In this document: piece by piece, positions 26,450 through 34,705 of the stretch
How the letters are laid out: each line of letters begins with the position of its first letter
Numbering within the stretch: the first letter of the stretch is position 1
Assembly: GCA_002796995.1 (NCBI GenBank)
Contig: PEKW01000007.1
Location: 1 to 64,000, forward strand
From: Rhizobium sp.
Lineage (GTDB): Bacteria > Pseudomonadota > Alphaproteobacteria > Rhizobiales > Rhizobiaceae
DNA length: 64,000 nt
Reading direction: 5' to 3'
The notes under the pieces: generated by a model
Seen by the model: only the letters and a program-made list of their open reading frames with translations
Told to the model about the DNA's origin: nothing
Databases searched by the model: none
Position numbers and translations under genes: made by a program

Positions 26450-27223
26450 TCAGTATCCCGTATTGTCGGCGGTCGACCGGCCACCGCCGAGCACCGTGAG
26501 AATATCGTCGAGCAGCCCGGAGGCGCCGAAGCGGAAGGTGGACGGCATGACCCAGTCCTCGCCGAGAATGGTATCGGCAAGCCGCAGGTAGAGGCCGGCA
26601 TCGGCGACACTCGCAATGCCGCCGGCCGGCTTGAATCCGACTTTCCGGCGGCTGTCGCGAATGGCCTGGAGCATGATGTCGGCCGCCTCGAGCGTCGCAT
26701 TGACGGCGACCTTGCCGGTGGAGGTCTTGATGAAGTCGGCGCCCGCGGCGATCGCCAGTTCGGAAGCGCGGCGGATGAGACCCGTATCCTTGATCTCGCC
26801 GGTCTCGAGAATGGTCTTGAGCAGGACAGGCTCCGGGCACGCGGCGCGCACCGCCTCGACCATCGTCGTCACGGCCGCTTCGTCGCCGGCGATGAGAGCC
26901 CGGTAGGGGATGACCAGATCGATCTCGTCAGCGCCATCGGCGATCGCTTCGCGGGTTTCGGCCAGCACGTCCTCGAGCTTCAGGTCGCCGGAGGGAAAAT
27001 TGACCACGGTTGCGATGCGGACCGGGCTTTCCGGCCCGAGCAGCGTGCGGGCGCGGGCGATGAAACGCGGCCAGATGCAGATGGCGGCGGTATGGCCATA
27101 GGGCGTTACCGACCGGGCGCAGAGCGCGTCGATCTGCTGCGGCGTGCAGTCGTCCTTGAGATTGGTGAGATCGACCAGGGCCAGTGCCCGGGCTGCGGTT
27201 GCCCGCGCTTCGTGACTATCCAA
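26450..27223 (-). CDS. deoC: Deoxyribose-phosphate aldolase
   Basis: A 257-residue class I aldolase splitting deoxyribose 5-phosphate into acetaldehyde and glyceraldehyde 3-phosphate. The DEIDLVIPYRAL stretch and the Schiff-base lysine in DFIKTSTGK are present. The start is TTG at 27223, with GAGGGACGGAAC upstream, overlapping the punA end by eight bases. It is placed directly upstream of deoA. Confidence 0.94.
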   Translation of the reverse strand: MDSHEARATAARALALVDLTNLKDDCTPQQIDALCARSVTPYGHTAAICIWPRFIARARTLLGPESPVRIATVVNFPSGDLKLEDVLAETREAIADGADEIDLVIPYRALIAGDEAAVTTMVEAVRAACPEPVLLKTILETGEIKDTGLIRRASELAIAAGADFIKTSTGKVAVNATLEAADIMLQAIRDSRRKVGFKPAGGIASVADAGLYLRLADTILGEDWVMPSTFRFGASGLLDDILTVLGGGRSTADNTGY

Positions 27224-28025
27224 GTTCCGTCCCTCCGCCCGCGATCATCCTCTTGAGGATGGCGGCCAATCGCTTGCCACCGATGGGAGCCATGTCCTTG
27301 GTCTCGGCATGACTGAGTTCGGCCCCGGTCATTCCCGCCCCGTAATTGGTGATAACCGATGCGGCTGCGACGCGCAGCCCGAAAAAGCGTGCGAGGATGA
27401 CTTCCGGCACCGTCGACATGCCGACGGCATCGGCGCCGAGGATACGCGCCATGCGGATCTCGGCCGGCGTTTCGAAGCTCGGGCCGGAGAACCACATGTA
27501 GACGCCGGAGGACAATGGGATGCCCTCCTCCGACGCCGCCCGCTGCATGGCGGCCGCGAGATCGGCATCGTAGGCGGAGGTCATGCCGACGAAGCGGCTG
27601 TCGCTCTCCTCGCCGATCAGCGGGTTGATGCCGGAGAAATTGATGTGGTCGCTGATCTGCATGACAGAACCCGGCGGCAAGTCGTCGCGCAGCGACCCGG
27701 CGGAATTGGTGAGGATCAGCGATTGCACGCCGAGACCCCGCAGCACCTCGATCGGCACGCGCATGGCGTTGGCGTCGCCGTGCTCGTAGTAATGGATGCG
27801 GCCGGCCAGCATGATCACCGGCTCGCGGTCGAGATAACCCGCCACCAGTTCGCCGGCATGCCCGGACACGCCGCTCACCGGAAAGCCGGGCAGATCATGA
27901 TAGGAGACGCGGATCGGATCGCGGATCTCCTCGACCAGCGAGCCGAGACCCGATCCTAGCACGATGCCGTAGCGCGGCAGCAGGCCGTCCAGCCGGTCGA
28001 CGAGGAAGTTGATCGCCTCCCTCAT
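27216..28025 (-). CDS. punA: Purine-nucleoside phosphorylase (trimeric class)
   Basis: A 269-residue enzyme of the trimeric PNP family, acting on inosine and guanosine. Motifs are GSGLG (phosphate loop), GRIHYYEHG, ILTNSAGSL, SGPSFETPAEIRM and TNYGAGM. The start at 28025 overlaps the cdd stop as ATGA, so it is translationally coupled to cdd. With add it forms the purine branch of the locus. Confidence 0.94.
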   Translation of the reverse strand: MREAINFLVDRLDGLLPRYGIVLGSGLGSLVEEIRDPIRVSYHDLPGFPVSGVSGHAGELVAGYLDREPVIMLAGRIHYYEHGDANAMRVPIEVLRGLGVQSLILTNSAGSLRDDLPPGSVMQISDHINFSGINPLIGEESDSRFVGMTSAYDADLAAAMQRAASEEGIPLSSGVYMWFSGPSFETPAEIRMARILGADAVGMSTVPEVILARFFGLRVAAASVITNYGAGMTGAELSHAETKDMAPIGGKRLAAILKRMIAGGGTELG

Positions 28026-28414
28026 CCGAGAATATCCGTCTTGAACGAGAAGGGCAGCAGTTCGTCCATGGTCATGGTCTTCTGCACGCCGACTTCGTCG
28101 CACAGATAGATCTTCGTGCCTGCTTCGGCGAATTCGGCGATCTTCTGGCGGCAGCCGCCGCAGGGCGGGCAGAGCGCCATCTTCTCGGCGATGACCGCCA
28201 TCTCGACGATCCTCTTGGCGCCGCCCATGATCATGCAGCCGATCGCCGTCGGTTCGGCGCACCAGCCCTGCGGAAAGGACAGGTTCTCGATGTTGGCGCC
28301 GGTGTAGATCCGGCCGTCGTCGGCGCGGATCGCCGCCCCGACCGGGAACTTCGAATAGGGCGCATGGGCGAATTTCATCGCGTCGCGCGCTGCCTCGAAC
28401 AGGTCATGGGACAT
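28022..28414 (-). CDS. cdd: Cytidine deaminase
   Basis: A 130-residue homotetrameric-type cytidine deaminase, converting (deoxy)cytidine to (deoxy)uridine. The zinc site is formed by Cys-Ala-Glu in GWCAEPTAI and by PPCGGC, and HAPYSKFPVGAA is the N-terminal signature. A good ribosome binding site (GAAGGAGCG) overlaps the end of the upstream permease gene. Its product feeds DeoA and Upp. Confidence 0.95.
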   Translation of the reverse strand: MSHDLFEAARDAMKFAHAPYSKFPVGAAIRADDGRIYTGANIENLSFPQGWCAEPTAIGCMIMGGAKRIVEMAVIAEKMALCPPCGGCRQKIAEFAEAGTKIYLCDEVGVQKTMTMDELLPFSFKTDILG

Positions 28415-28418
28415 TGAA

Positions 28419-29390
28419 TCAACGCTCCTTCACATAGGGTACGCCGCCGGCCTTCGGCGGATTGGCGGAGCCGATCAGGCCGGCCAGCAGGATGCAGGTG
28501 AGGATGTAGGGCAGCGCCTGGAAGATTTGCACCGGCACCTCGCCGATACCGGGAACCGTCTTGCCCTGCATGAAGTTGGCCAGCGCATCGAGGAAGCCGA
28601 ACAGCAGGCAGGCGAGCAGCACGGGAACCGGCCGCCACTTGGCGAAGATCAGTGCGGCGAGCGCGATATAACCCTTGCCGGCCGACATGTTGTTGATGAA
28701 GGCCGCCGATTGGGCGATCGCCAGATAGGTGCCGGAGAAGCCGCAGAGGAAACCGGCGACCAGAACGGCGCGGTAGCGCAGCCAGGTGACAGAGATGCCG
28801 GCGGTGTCGACGGCGCCCGGATTTTCGCCGACGGCGCGCAGGCGAAGGCCGAAACGGGTGCGATAGAGCACCCACCAGGAGATCGGCACGGCGAGGAAGG
28901 CGAGATAGGTGAGCAGATTGTTGCCGGAGATGACGTTGGCATAGAGCGGCCCGATAATCGGCACGTCGCGGATCAGGTCGACACCCGGAAGCGTGATCGG
29001 GGAAAAGCGCGCATCGGCGGTAAGACCTGGGGTGCGTCCGCCCTGGCGGAACCAGGCATGGCCGAGCACGGCGGTGAGACCGGCGGCGGCGAAATTGATC
29101 GCCACGCCGGAGACGATCTGGTTGCCGCGATTGGTGATCGAGGCAAAGCCGTGGACCAGCGAGAAGGCCAGCGACACGCCGATGCCGGAGGCGAGCCCCA
29201 GCCAGGGCGAGCCGGTCATGTAGGCGGCGGTGGCGGCGGCGAAGGCGGCCGCCAGCATCTTGCCCTCGAGGCCGATGTCGAAGATGCCGGCGCGCTCGGA
29301 AAAAAGGCCGGCCAGCGCGGTGAAGATCAGCGGGATCGACAGGCGGACGGTGGAGCCGAGGATGCTGACGAGAATGTCGAAGTAATCCAT
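28419..29390 (-). CDS. Nucleoside ABC transporter permease (second, NupC-like)
   Basis: A 323-residue inner-membrane permease of the BPD_transp_2 family found with BMP-type binding proteins. Multiple hydrophobic helices and the family pattern LFSERAGIFDIGLEGKM near the N-terminus are seen. The start at 29390 (MDYFDILVS) is 10 bases after the preceding permease stop. It pairs with the 29401 permease as a heterodimer. Confidence 0.9.
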   Translation of the reverse strand: MDYFDILVSILGSTVRLSIPLIFTALAGLFSERAGIFDIGLEGKMLAAAFAAATAAYMTGSPWLGLASGIGVSLAFSLVHGFASITNRGNQIVSGVAINFAAAGLTAVLGHAWFRQGGRTPGLTADARFSPITLPGVDLIRDVPIIGPLYANVISGNNLLTYLAFLAVPISWWVLYRTRFGLRLRAVGENPGAVDTAGISVTWLRYRAVLVAGFLCGFSGTYLAIAQSAAFINNMSAGKGYIALAALIFAKWRPVPVLLACLLFGFLDALANFMQGKTVPGIGEVPVQIFQALPYILTCILLAGLIGSANPPKAGGVPYVKER

Positions 29391-29400
29391 GTCGCTCACC

Positions 29401-30504
29401 TCACGCTTTGACGATTTGCTGGTAGATGCGCACGATCGTCGGCCGGAACATGTATTCGAGCGCGCCGGCAAACAGGATGACCAGACCCTGGATCACCATG
29501 ATCATGTCACGGGTGATGGTGGGCATGTCGAAGGACAGTTCCGCCCCTCCCTGGTAGAGCACGCCGAACAGGATCGCGGCGAGCACGATTCCGATCGGGT
29601 GATTGCGGCCCATCAGCGAGACGGCGATGCCGACAAAGCCGGCGCCGCTGACGAACTCGACCTGCAGGCGGGCAGAGGCGCCCATCACCGGATTGAGCGC
29701 CATCATGCCGGCAAGGCCGCCGGAGATCAGCATGGTGATGATGACGATCTTCACATAGGGAATGCCGGCATAGGCGGCGACCGAACGGCTGATGCCAAGG
29801 GTGCGCATCTCGTAGCCGAGTTTGGTGCGCCAGATCAGCACCCAGACCAGCACGCACATGACGAGCGCGATCAGGAAGGAGACGTTGAGGGGTGCTGGGC
29901 CAAGCTTCAGGCCGAACATGGCCATCAGCCAGTCGAGCTTGGGCAGTTGTCCGCCTTCGAGGAAGGTGCGGGTTTCCGGCGCCATCTTGCCGGGCACGAT
30001 CAGCACATGCACCAGCACATAGTTCATCAGCGACGAGATGATGTAGTTGAACATGATCGTGGTGATGACGATGTGGCTGTTGCGCCTGGCCTGCAGCCAG
30101 GCGGGGATGGCGGCGCCGGCGGCGCCGAACAAGGCCGCGGCACAGATGGCGAGCGGCATGGTCACGTACCACGGCACGTAGTGGTCGAGCGACAGCGCGA
30201 CCAAGGCCGCGCCGAGGCCGCCGAGATAGGCCTGGCCTTCGGAGCCGATGTTGAACAGACCGGCATGATAGGCAACCGCGACGGACAGTCCGGTGAAGAT
30301 GAAGTTGGTGGCGTAGAACAGGGTGAAGCCGATGCCCTCGCCGCGGCCGAGCGCGCCGGCCAGCATCAGCTTCAGGGCTTCATAGGGATCCTCGCCGATG
30401 ATCCAGACCACGAGGCCGGAGACCAGGAAGGCGAGGACGAGGTTGATCAGCGGGATCAGCGCGTAGTTGATCCAATTCGGCAGCGGAACGGAAGCGGTGC
30501 TCAT
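29401..30504 (-). CDS. Nucleoside ABC transporter permease (first, NupB-like)
   Basis: A 367-residue BPD_transp_2 permease. The TLFYATNFIFTGLSVAVAYHAGLFNIGSEGQ region is the counterpart of the same motif in its partner. The start is the ATG at 30504, with GAGG spaced six bases upstream. Long extra loop sequence in the middle is normal for this subfamily. It sits between the ATPase and the second permease. Confidence 0.9.
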   Translation of the reverse strand: MSTASVPLPNWINYALIPLINLVLAFLVSGLVVWIIGEDPYEALKLMLAGALGRGEGIGFTLFYATNFIFTGLSVAVAYHAGLFNIGSEGQAYLGGLGAALVALSLDHYVPWYVTMPLAICAAALFGAAGAAIPAWLQARRNSHIVITTIMFNYIISSLMNYVLVHVLIVPGKMAPETRTFLEGGQLPKLDWLMAMFGLKLGPAPLNVSFLIALVMCVLVWVLIWRTKLGYEMRTLGISRSVAAYAGIPYVKIVIITMLISGGLAGMMALNPVMGASARLQVEFVSGAGFVGIAVSLMGRNHPIGIVLAAILFGVLYQGGAELSFDMPTITRDMIMVIQGLVILFAGALEYMFRPTIVRIYQQIVKA

Positions 30505-30511
30505 CAAAACC

Positions 30512-32032
30512 TCATGCGGCAATGCCGGCCATCATCAGGCCGAGCGTCTGTTCACCGGTGTCCGGGCTCTTCTCGCCGACGATCTTGCCGGCGAACATCA
30601 CCAGCACCCGGTCGGAGAGCGAACGGATCTCGTCCAGTTCGACCGATACCAGCAGCACCGCCTTGCCGGCATCGCGCGTCTCGATGATCCGGCGATGGAT
30701 GAATTCGATGGCGCCGATGTCGACGCCGCGGGTCGGCTGGCCGACGACGAGAAGCTTCGGGTCGCGCTCGATCTCGCGGGCAACGACGATCTTCTGCTGG
30801 TTGCCACCGGAGAAATTGGCGGTCTTCAGCCGCGGATTGGGCGGGCGAATGTCGTATTTCTCGATCTCGTCGACGGCCGCCTTGCGCACCGCATCCGGAT
30901 TGAGCCAAGCGCCCCGGCCGTAGCGATCGTCGCGATGATAACCGAGGATGGCGTTCTCGGCCTCCTCGAAGGCCAGCACCAGGCCCATGTGATGGCGGTC
31001 TTCCGGAATATGCGCGATGCCAAGTCGGCGCAGGCGCGCCGGATCGAAACCGGTCACAGGCTCGCCGCCGAACAGGATTTCGCCGGAGGTCGGCTTACGG
31101 ATGCCGGTGATGGCCTCCAGCAATTCGCTCTGTCCATTGCCCGCGACGCCGGCAATGCCGACGATCTCGCCGGAACGCACGTCGAAGGAGACGTTGTCGA
31201 CCATGGTGACGCCGCGATGGTCCTTGACCGTCAGGTTGCGCACCGAAAGGAAGACCTCGCCGGGCTTGGCATTGCCCTTTTCCACATGCAGCAGCACGCG
31301 GCGGCCGACCATGAGTTCGGCCAGTTCCTCGACCGTCGTCTCTGACGTCGTGCGGGTGGCGACGATCTCGCCGCGGCGCATGACCGAGACCGTATCGGTG
31401 ATCGCCATGATCTCGCGCAGCTTGTGGGTGATGAGAATGACCGTCTTGCCCTGGTCGCGCAGCACGCGCAGGATCTTGAACAGGTGGTCGGCTTCGGCGG
31501 GGGTGAGAACGCCGGTCGGCTCGTCGAGGATCAGGATCTCGGCGCCGCGATACATGGCTTTGAGGATTTCCACCCGCTGCTGCAGGCCGACGGGAAGTTC
31601 CTCGACCACCGCATCGGGATCGACCTCGAGCTCGTAGTCGTCCTCGAGCTTCTTCAGCGCGTCGCGCGCCGCATCCGTGCCCTTGCCGAGCAGCGGGCCG
31701 CCTTCGGCGCCGAGCATCAGGTTTTCGAGCACGGTGAAATTCTCGACCAGCATGAAGTGCTGGTGCACCATGCCGATGCCGGCGGCGATCGCCGACTGGC
31801 TGTCGCGGATGGCGACCGGCTTGCCATCGATGCGGATCTCGCCGCTGTCGGCATGGTAGAACCCGTAGAGGATCGACATCAGGGTCGATTTCCCGGCACC
31901 GTTTTCGCCGATGATGCCGTGGATCGAGCCCTTGGCCACGGTCAGATTGATGTTCTTGTTGGCGTGCACCGCACCGAACTTCTTGTCGATGCCGATCAGC
32001 TCGATCGCCGGCGCCTGGCTCTTGTCGTTCAT
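30512..32032 (-). CDS. Nucleoside ABC transporter ATP-binding protein (NupA-like)
   Basis: A 506-residue protein with two fused ABC domains. The first has Walker A GENGAGKST, and its LPVGLQQRVEILKAM corresponds to the ABC signature. The second has a degenerate Walker A (GVAGNGQSELLE) and the signature FSGGNQQKIVVAREI. This unequal pair is normal for the sugar/nucleoside (CUT2/BMP) class. The start is the ATG at 32032. It follows bmpA through a strong hairpin. Confidence 0.93.
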   Translation of the reverse strand: MNDKSQAPAIELIGIDKKFGAVHANKNINLTVAKGSIHGIIGENGAGKSTLMSILYGFYHADSGEIRIDGKPVAIRDSQSAIAAGIGMVHQHFMLVENFTVLENLMLGAEGGPLLGKGTDAARDALKKLEDDYELEVDPDAVVEELPVGLQQRVEILKAMYRGAEILILDEPTGVLTPAEADHLFKILRVLRDQGKTVILITHKLREIMAITDTVSVMRRGEIVATRTTSETTVEELAELMVGRRVLLHVEKGNAKPGEVFLSVRNLTVKDHRGVTMVDNVSFDVRSGEIVGIAGVAGNGQSELLEAITGIRKPTSGEILFGGEPVTGFDPARLRRLGIAHIPEDRHHMGLVLAFEEAENAILGYHRDDRYGRGAWLNPDAVRKAAVDEIEKYDIRPPNPRLKTANFSGGNQQKIVVAREIERDPKLLVVGQPTRGVDIGAIEFIHRRIIETRDAGKAVLLVSVELDEIRSLSDRVLVMFAGKIVGEKSPDTGEQTLGLMMAGIAA

Positions 32033-32054
32033 TCCGGTCCCCCAGACATGGAAA

Positions 32055-32089
32055 GGGCGCAAGGCGGATAAATCAACCGCCTTGCGCCC
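32055..32089 (-). promoter_or_regulatory. Intercistronic hairpin between bmpA and the ATPase gene
   Basis: A perfect 13-base-pair stem GGGCGCAAGGCGG/CCGCCTTGCGCCC with a nine-base loop. On the minus strand it is followed only by TTT, so it looks like an mRNA-stabilising or attenuating element that would raise the level of binding protein over the membrane components. Confidence 0.75.
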
Positions 32090-32097
32090 GCATCAGA

Positions 32098-33090
32098 TCA
32101 CTTCGGGCAGGAATTGTCCGACATGTAGTCGTGAACCTTGATGGTTCCGGCGATGATGTCGGCCTTGGCCTTCTCGACGGCTGCCTTCATGTCATCGGTG
32201 ATGAGCTTGGCATTGTTGTCGTCGAGCGCATAGGCGACGCCGTCTTCCTTGACGCCGAGCGCCTGGGTACCGGCGGTGAACTTGTCGCCCTTGCTGTCGG
32301 CATAGGCGTTGTAGACGGCGAGGTCGACGCGCTTGACCATCGAGGTCAGAACCGAGCCCGGATGCAGGTGGTTCTGGTTGGAGTCGACGCCGATCGACAG
32401 CTTGCCGTTGTCGGCAGCGGTCTGCAGTACGCCGAGACCGGTCGCGCCGGCTGCCGCGTAAATCACGTCGGCGCCCTGGTCGATCTGGTTCTTGGTGAGT
32501 TCACCGCCGCGAACCGGGTCGTTCCAGGCCGCACCGGTGGTGCCGGTCATGTTCTGGAAGACCTGGATGTCGGCCTTGGCCGCGCGTGCGCCCTGTTCAT
32601 AGCCGCACTCGAACTTGCGGATCAGCGGAATGTCCATGCCGCCGACGAAGCCGACCTTGCCGGTCTTCGACGCCATGCCGGCGAGAACGCCGACGAGGTA
32701 GGAGCCTTCCTCTTCCTTGTAGACGACCGAGCGCACGTTCGGCAGATCGACGACGGCGTCGACGATGACGAACTGGGTGTCGGGGAATTCGGCGGCAACC
32801 TTCTCGATCGCCGAGGTCCAGGCGAAGGACACGGCCACGACCGGGTTATAGCCCTTGGAGGCGAAGTTGCGGATGGCCTGCTCGCCCTGCGTATCGCCGG
32901 TCGGCTCGAAGTCGCGATAGTCGATGCCGGTTTCGGCCTTGAACTTTTCCGCTCCGGCGTAGGCTGCTTCGTTGAACGACTTGTCGAACTTGCCGCCGGT
33001 GCCGTAGACGAGCGCCGGCTTGACGTCGGCGGCGAGCGCCGTTGCCGACATGGCGGCCAAGGCAAAGAGACTCAAAAGGGTTTTTTTCAT
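32098..33090 (-). CDS. bmpA: BMP-family nucleoside-binding periplasmic protein
   Basis: A 330-residue ABC substrate-binding protein of the BMP/PnrA class, which binds purine and other nucleosides. The signal peptide MKKTLLSLFALAAMSATALA is cut before ADVKP. The BMP pattern GGKFDKSFNEAAYAGAEKF and the later GFVGGMDIP are present. It is the first gene of the minus-strand nucleoside operon, so the operon promoter should lie in the 248 bases upstream. Nucleoside binding is inferred from family and neighbours. Confidence 0.93.
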   Translation of the reverse strand: MKKTLLSLFALAAMSATALAADVKPALVYGTGGKFDKSFNEAAYAGAEKFKAETGIDYRDFEPTGDTQGEQAIRNFASKGYNPVVAVSFAWTSAIEKVAAEFPDTQFVIVDAVVDLPNVRSVVYKEEEGSYLVGVLAGMASKTGKVGFVGGMDIPLIRKFECGYEQGARAAKADIQVFQNMTGTTGAAWNDPVRGGELTKNQIDQGADVIYAAAGATGLGVLQTAADNGKLSIGVDSNQNHLHPGSVLTSMVKRVDLAVYNAYADSKGDKFTAGTQALGVKEDGVAYALDDNNAKLITDDMKAAVEKAKADIIAGTIKVHDYMSDNSCPK

Positions 33091-33338
33091 TTTGCAGCCC
33101 TGTTGTTGCTATTGATCTTGTTGGGTCCTCCCGCAAGCGCTTTGACACGCATGTCTGCGGAACCACCGACCCCTTTTCCAAGGGCCTGGCTGGACGCATC
33201 CTTGCATGGCTTTTGGAAAAATTCACCCGATTTTTTTCAACTGGTAAAGAATAGTCGAACGGACGAATTTTGCGGCCCCGGCGCTGAAAATTCAGCCAGA
33301 TCAAAGGGCTCACTGCCGTCTGGAGAGGCAGGCCGGCC

Positions 33339-33998
33339 TCAGCCGGCGGCGGGAAGCGGGCAGCTCACGCCGAGGCCGCGAAGCGCGCACTGGCCGCCCG
33401 GATTCTTCGCCAGATGCTGCTGGTGGTAGTCCTCCGCATAGTAGAACGGCCCGGCCGGCGCGATCTGCGTCGTCACCGTCTGCTTGCGGCCCGCCCCGAC
33501 CAGCGCCTGCTGGAAGGCATCGCGGACCCTGAGCGCCGCATCGATGTCGTCGGCGCTCTCGGCATAGATCGCCGAGCGGTAGGTGGTGCCGATATCATTG
33601 CCCTGGCGCATGCCCTGGGTCGGATCATGGGACTCGAAGAAGATCCGCAACAGGGCCTCGAGGCTGACCACCTTCGGGTCATAGACGACCTTGACCACCT
33701 CGGTGTGGCCGGTCAGCCCGGTGACGGTCTCCTGATAGGTGGGGTTCGGGGTGAAGCCGCCCTGGTAACCGACGGCGGTGACATAGACGCCGGGCACCTT
33801 CCACAACAGGCGCTCGGCACCCCAGAAGCAACCCATGCCGAGATAGATGGTCCTGAAGCCTTCGGGGCAAGGCCCTTTCAGGGGACGACCGGAGACGAAG
33901 TGGGTCTCGGCCGTGGACAAGGGCTCGGCCCGGCCGGGCAGCGCCGTCTCGGCGGTCGGCATGGTCATCTTCTTGTTGAACATGTCGATCAGGAACAT
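33339..33998 (-). CDS. msrA: Peptide-methionine (S)-S-oxide reductase
   Basis: A 219-residue enzyme repairing methionine sulfoxide in proteins. The catalytic motif GCFWG has Cys57 as nucleophile, and candidate resolving cysteines are in QCALRG and VSCPLP at the C-terminus. The start ATG at 33998 has GAGGAGTGCCCG upstream. The first 45 residues are an extension before the usual core, as in many rhizobial MsrA proteins. Confidence 0.95.
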   Translation of the reverse strand: MFLIDMFNKKMTMPTAETALPGRAEPLSTAETHFVSGRPLKGPCPEGFRTIYLGMGCFWGAERLLWKVPGVYVTAVGYQGGFTPNPTYQETVTGLTGHTEVVKVVYDPKVVSLEALLRIFFESHDPTQGMRQGNDIGTTYRSAIYAESADDIDAALRVRDAFQQALVGAGRKQTVTTQIAPAGPFYYAEDYHQQHLAKNPGGQCALRGLGVSCPLPAAG

Positions 33999-34053
33999 CG
34001 GGCACTCCTCAAGAAGGCCGTCCGCGCCTTCGGAAACGACGACCCACAACGGG

Positions 34054-34374
34054 TCAGGCGGCGAAACGTCCGGCAGGCGACGGCTTCTTGTAGCCGATCA
34101 TCCAGAATATCAGCGCGAGGCTGAGCAACACGGCGAAGGCGGGCTGGGGCAAGAGCCAGGCGTCGAAAACCTGCCAGATAGCGGCGCCGGCCTTGTCCTC
34201 GACAAAGACCCGAAAGCGGACCAGCGAGGTCGGATCGATCTCCACCCAGGCCATGCGAAGCGGCGTCACGACGAATTGCGACGCGGAGACCGAGGCAATC
34301 GAATCCATGGTGGCGGCGATCACCGCAAGACACAGCACGACAAAACTCGCCATACGGAACACGAAGCGCACCAT
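34054..34374 (-). CDS. Small membrane protein of unknown function
   Basis: About 106 residues. A first hydrophobic helix ([16 protein letters not shown]) is followed by about 45 periplasmic residues (including [21 protein letters not shown]) and a second helix ([20 protein letters not shown]). The C-terminus is basic. The ATG at 34374 has AGGGGATGGG just upstream. I recognise no named family. It is upstream of msrA on the same strand with a short gap, but a functional link is not shown. Confidence 0.65.
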   Translation of the reverse strand: MVRFVFRMASFVVLCLAVIAATMDSIASVSASQFVVTPLRMAWVEIDPTSLVRFRVFVEDKAGAAIWQVFDAWLLPQPAFAVLLSLALIFWMIGYKKPSPAGRFAA

Positions 34375-34498
34375 CCCATCCCCTGCTTTCACGCCATGCG
34401 TTCTCGCCGCATGCCCCACACATGCACTCGCGCATCGACGCGGACCAGCTAATAGATAGGCTTTTGACCGGGCAAGTCAAAAAACCGTCAGATTTCGG

Positions 34499-34526
34499 TT
34501 GATCGCCGGGAAATCCTCGTTATATA
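34499..34526 (+). promoter_or_regulatory. Likely promoter of tRNA-Ser
   Basis: TTGATC at 34499-34504 and TATATA at 34521-34526 have a 16-base spacer. They lie 47 bases upstream of the tRNA start, slightly far but plausible for a processed 5' end. Confidence 0.5.
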
Positions 34527-34572
34527 TCGCGCCCGAACGGCCGCTTCACCCAGACGATGCGCCGGATCTTAC

Positions 34573-34662
34573 GGACAGGTGGCCGAGTGGTTTAAGGCGC
34601 ACGCCTGGAACGCGTGTGTACGTGAAAGCGTACCGAGGGTTCGAATCCCTCTCTGTCCGCCA
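34573..34662 (+). tRNA. tRNA-Ser (GGA)
   Basis: A class II tRNA. The acceptor GGACAGG pairs with TCTGTCC (one G-T), the discriminator is G, and CCA is encoded at 34660-34662. The anticodon stem CACGC/GCGTG surrounds loop CTGGAAC, giving anticodon GGA for UCC/UCU. The variable arm is long, and GGTTCGAATCC is the T-arm. The GT41 gene ends 44 bases downstream on the opposite strand. Confidence 0.95.
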
Positions 34663-34705
34663 TATATCCCAAGACCAAAAGATTGAACCAAACCAGACAG
34701 CCAGT

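Noticed and set aside
34573-34662. tRNA-Ser as an attachment site for an integrated element
   Set aside because: No integrase, direct repeat of the tRNA 3' end or change in gene content follows it.
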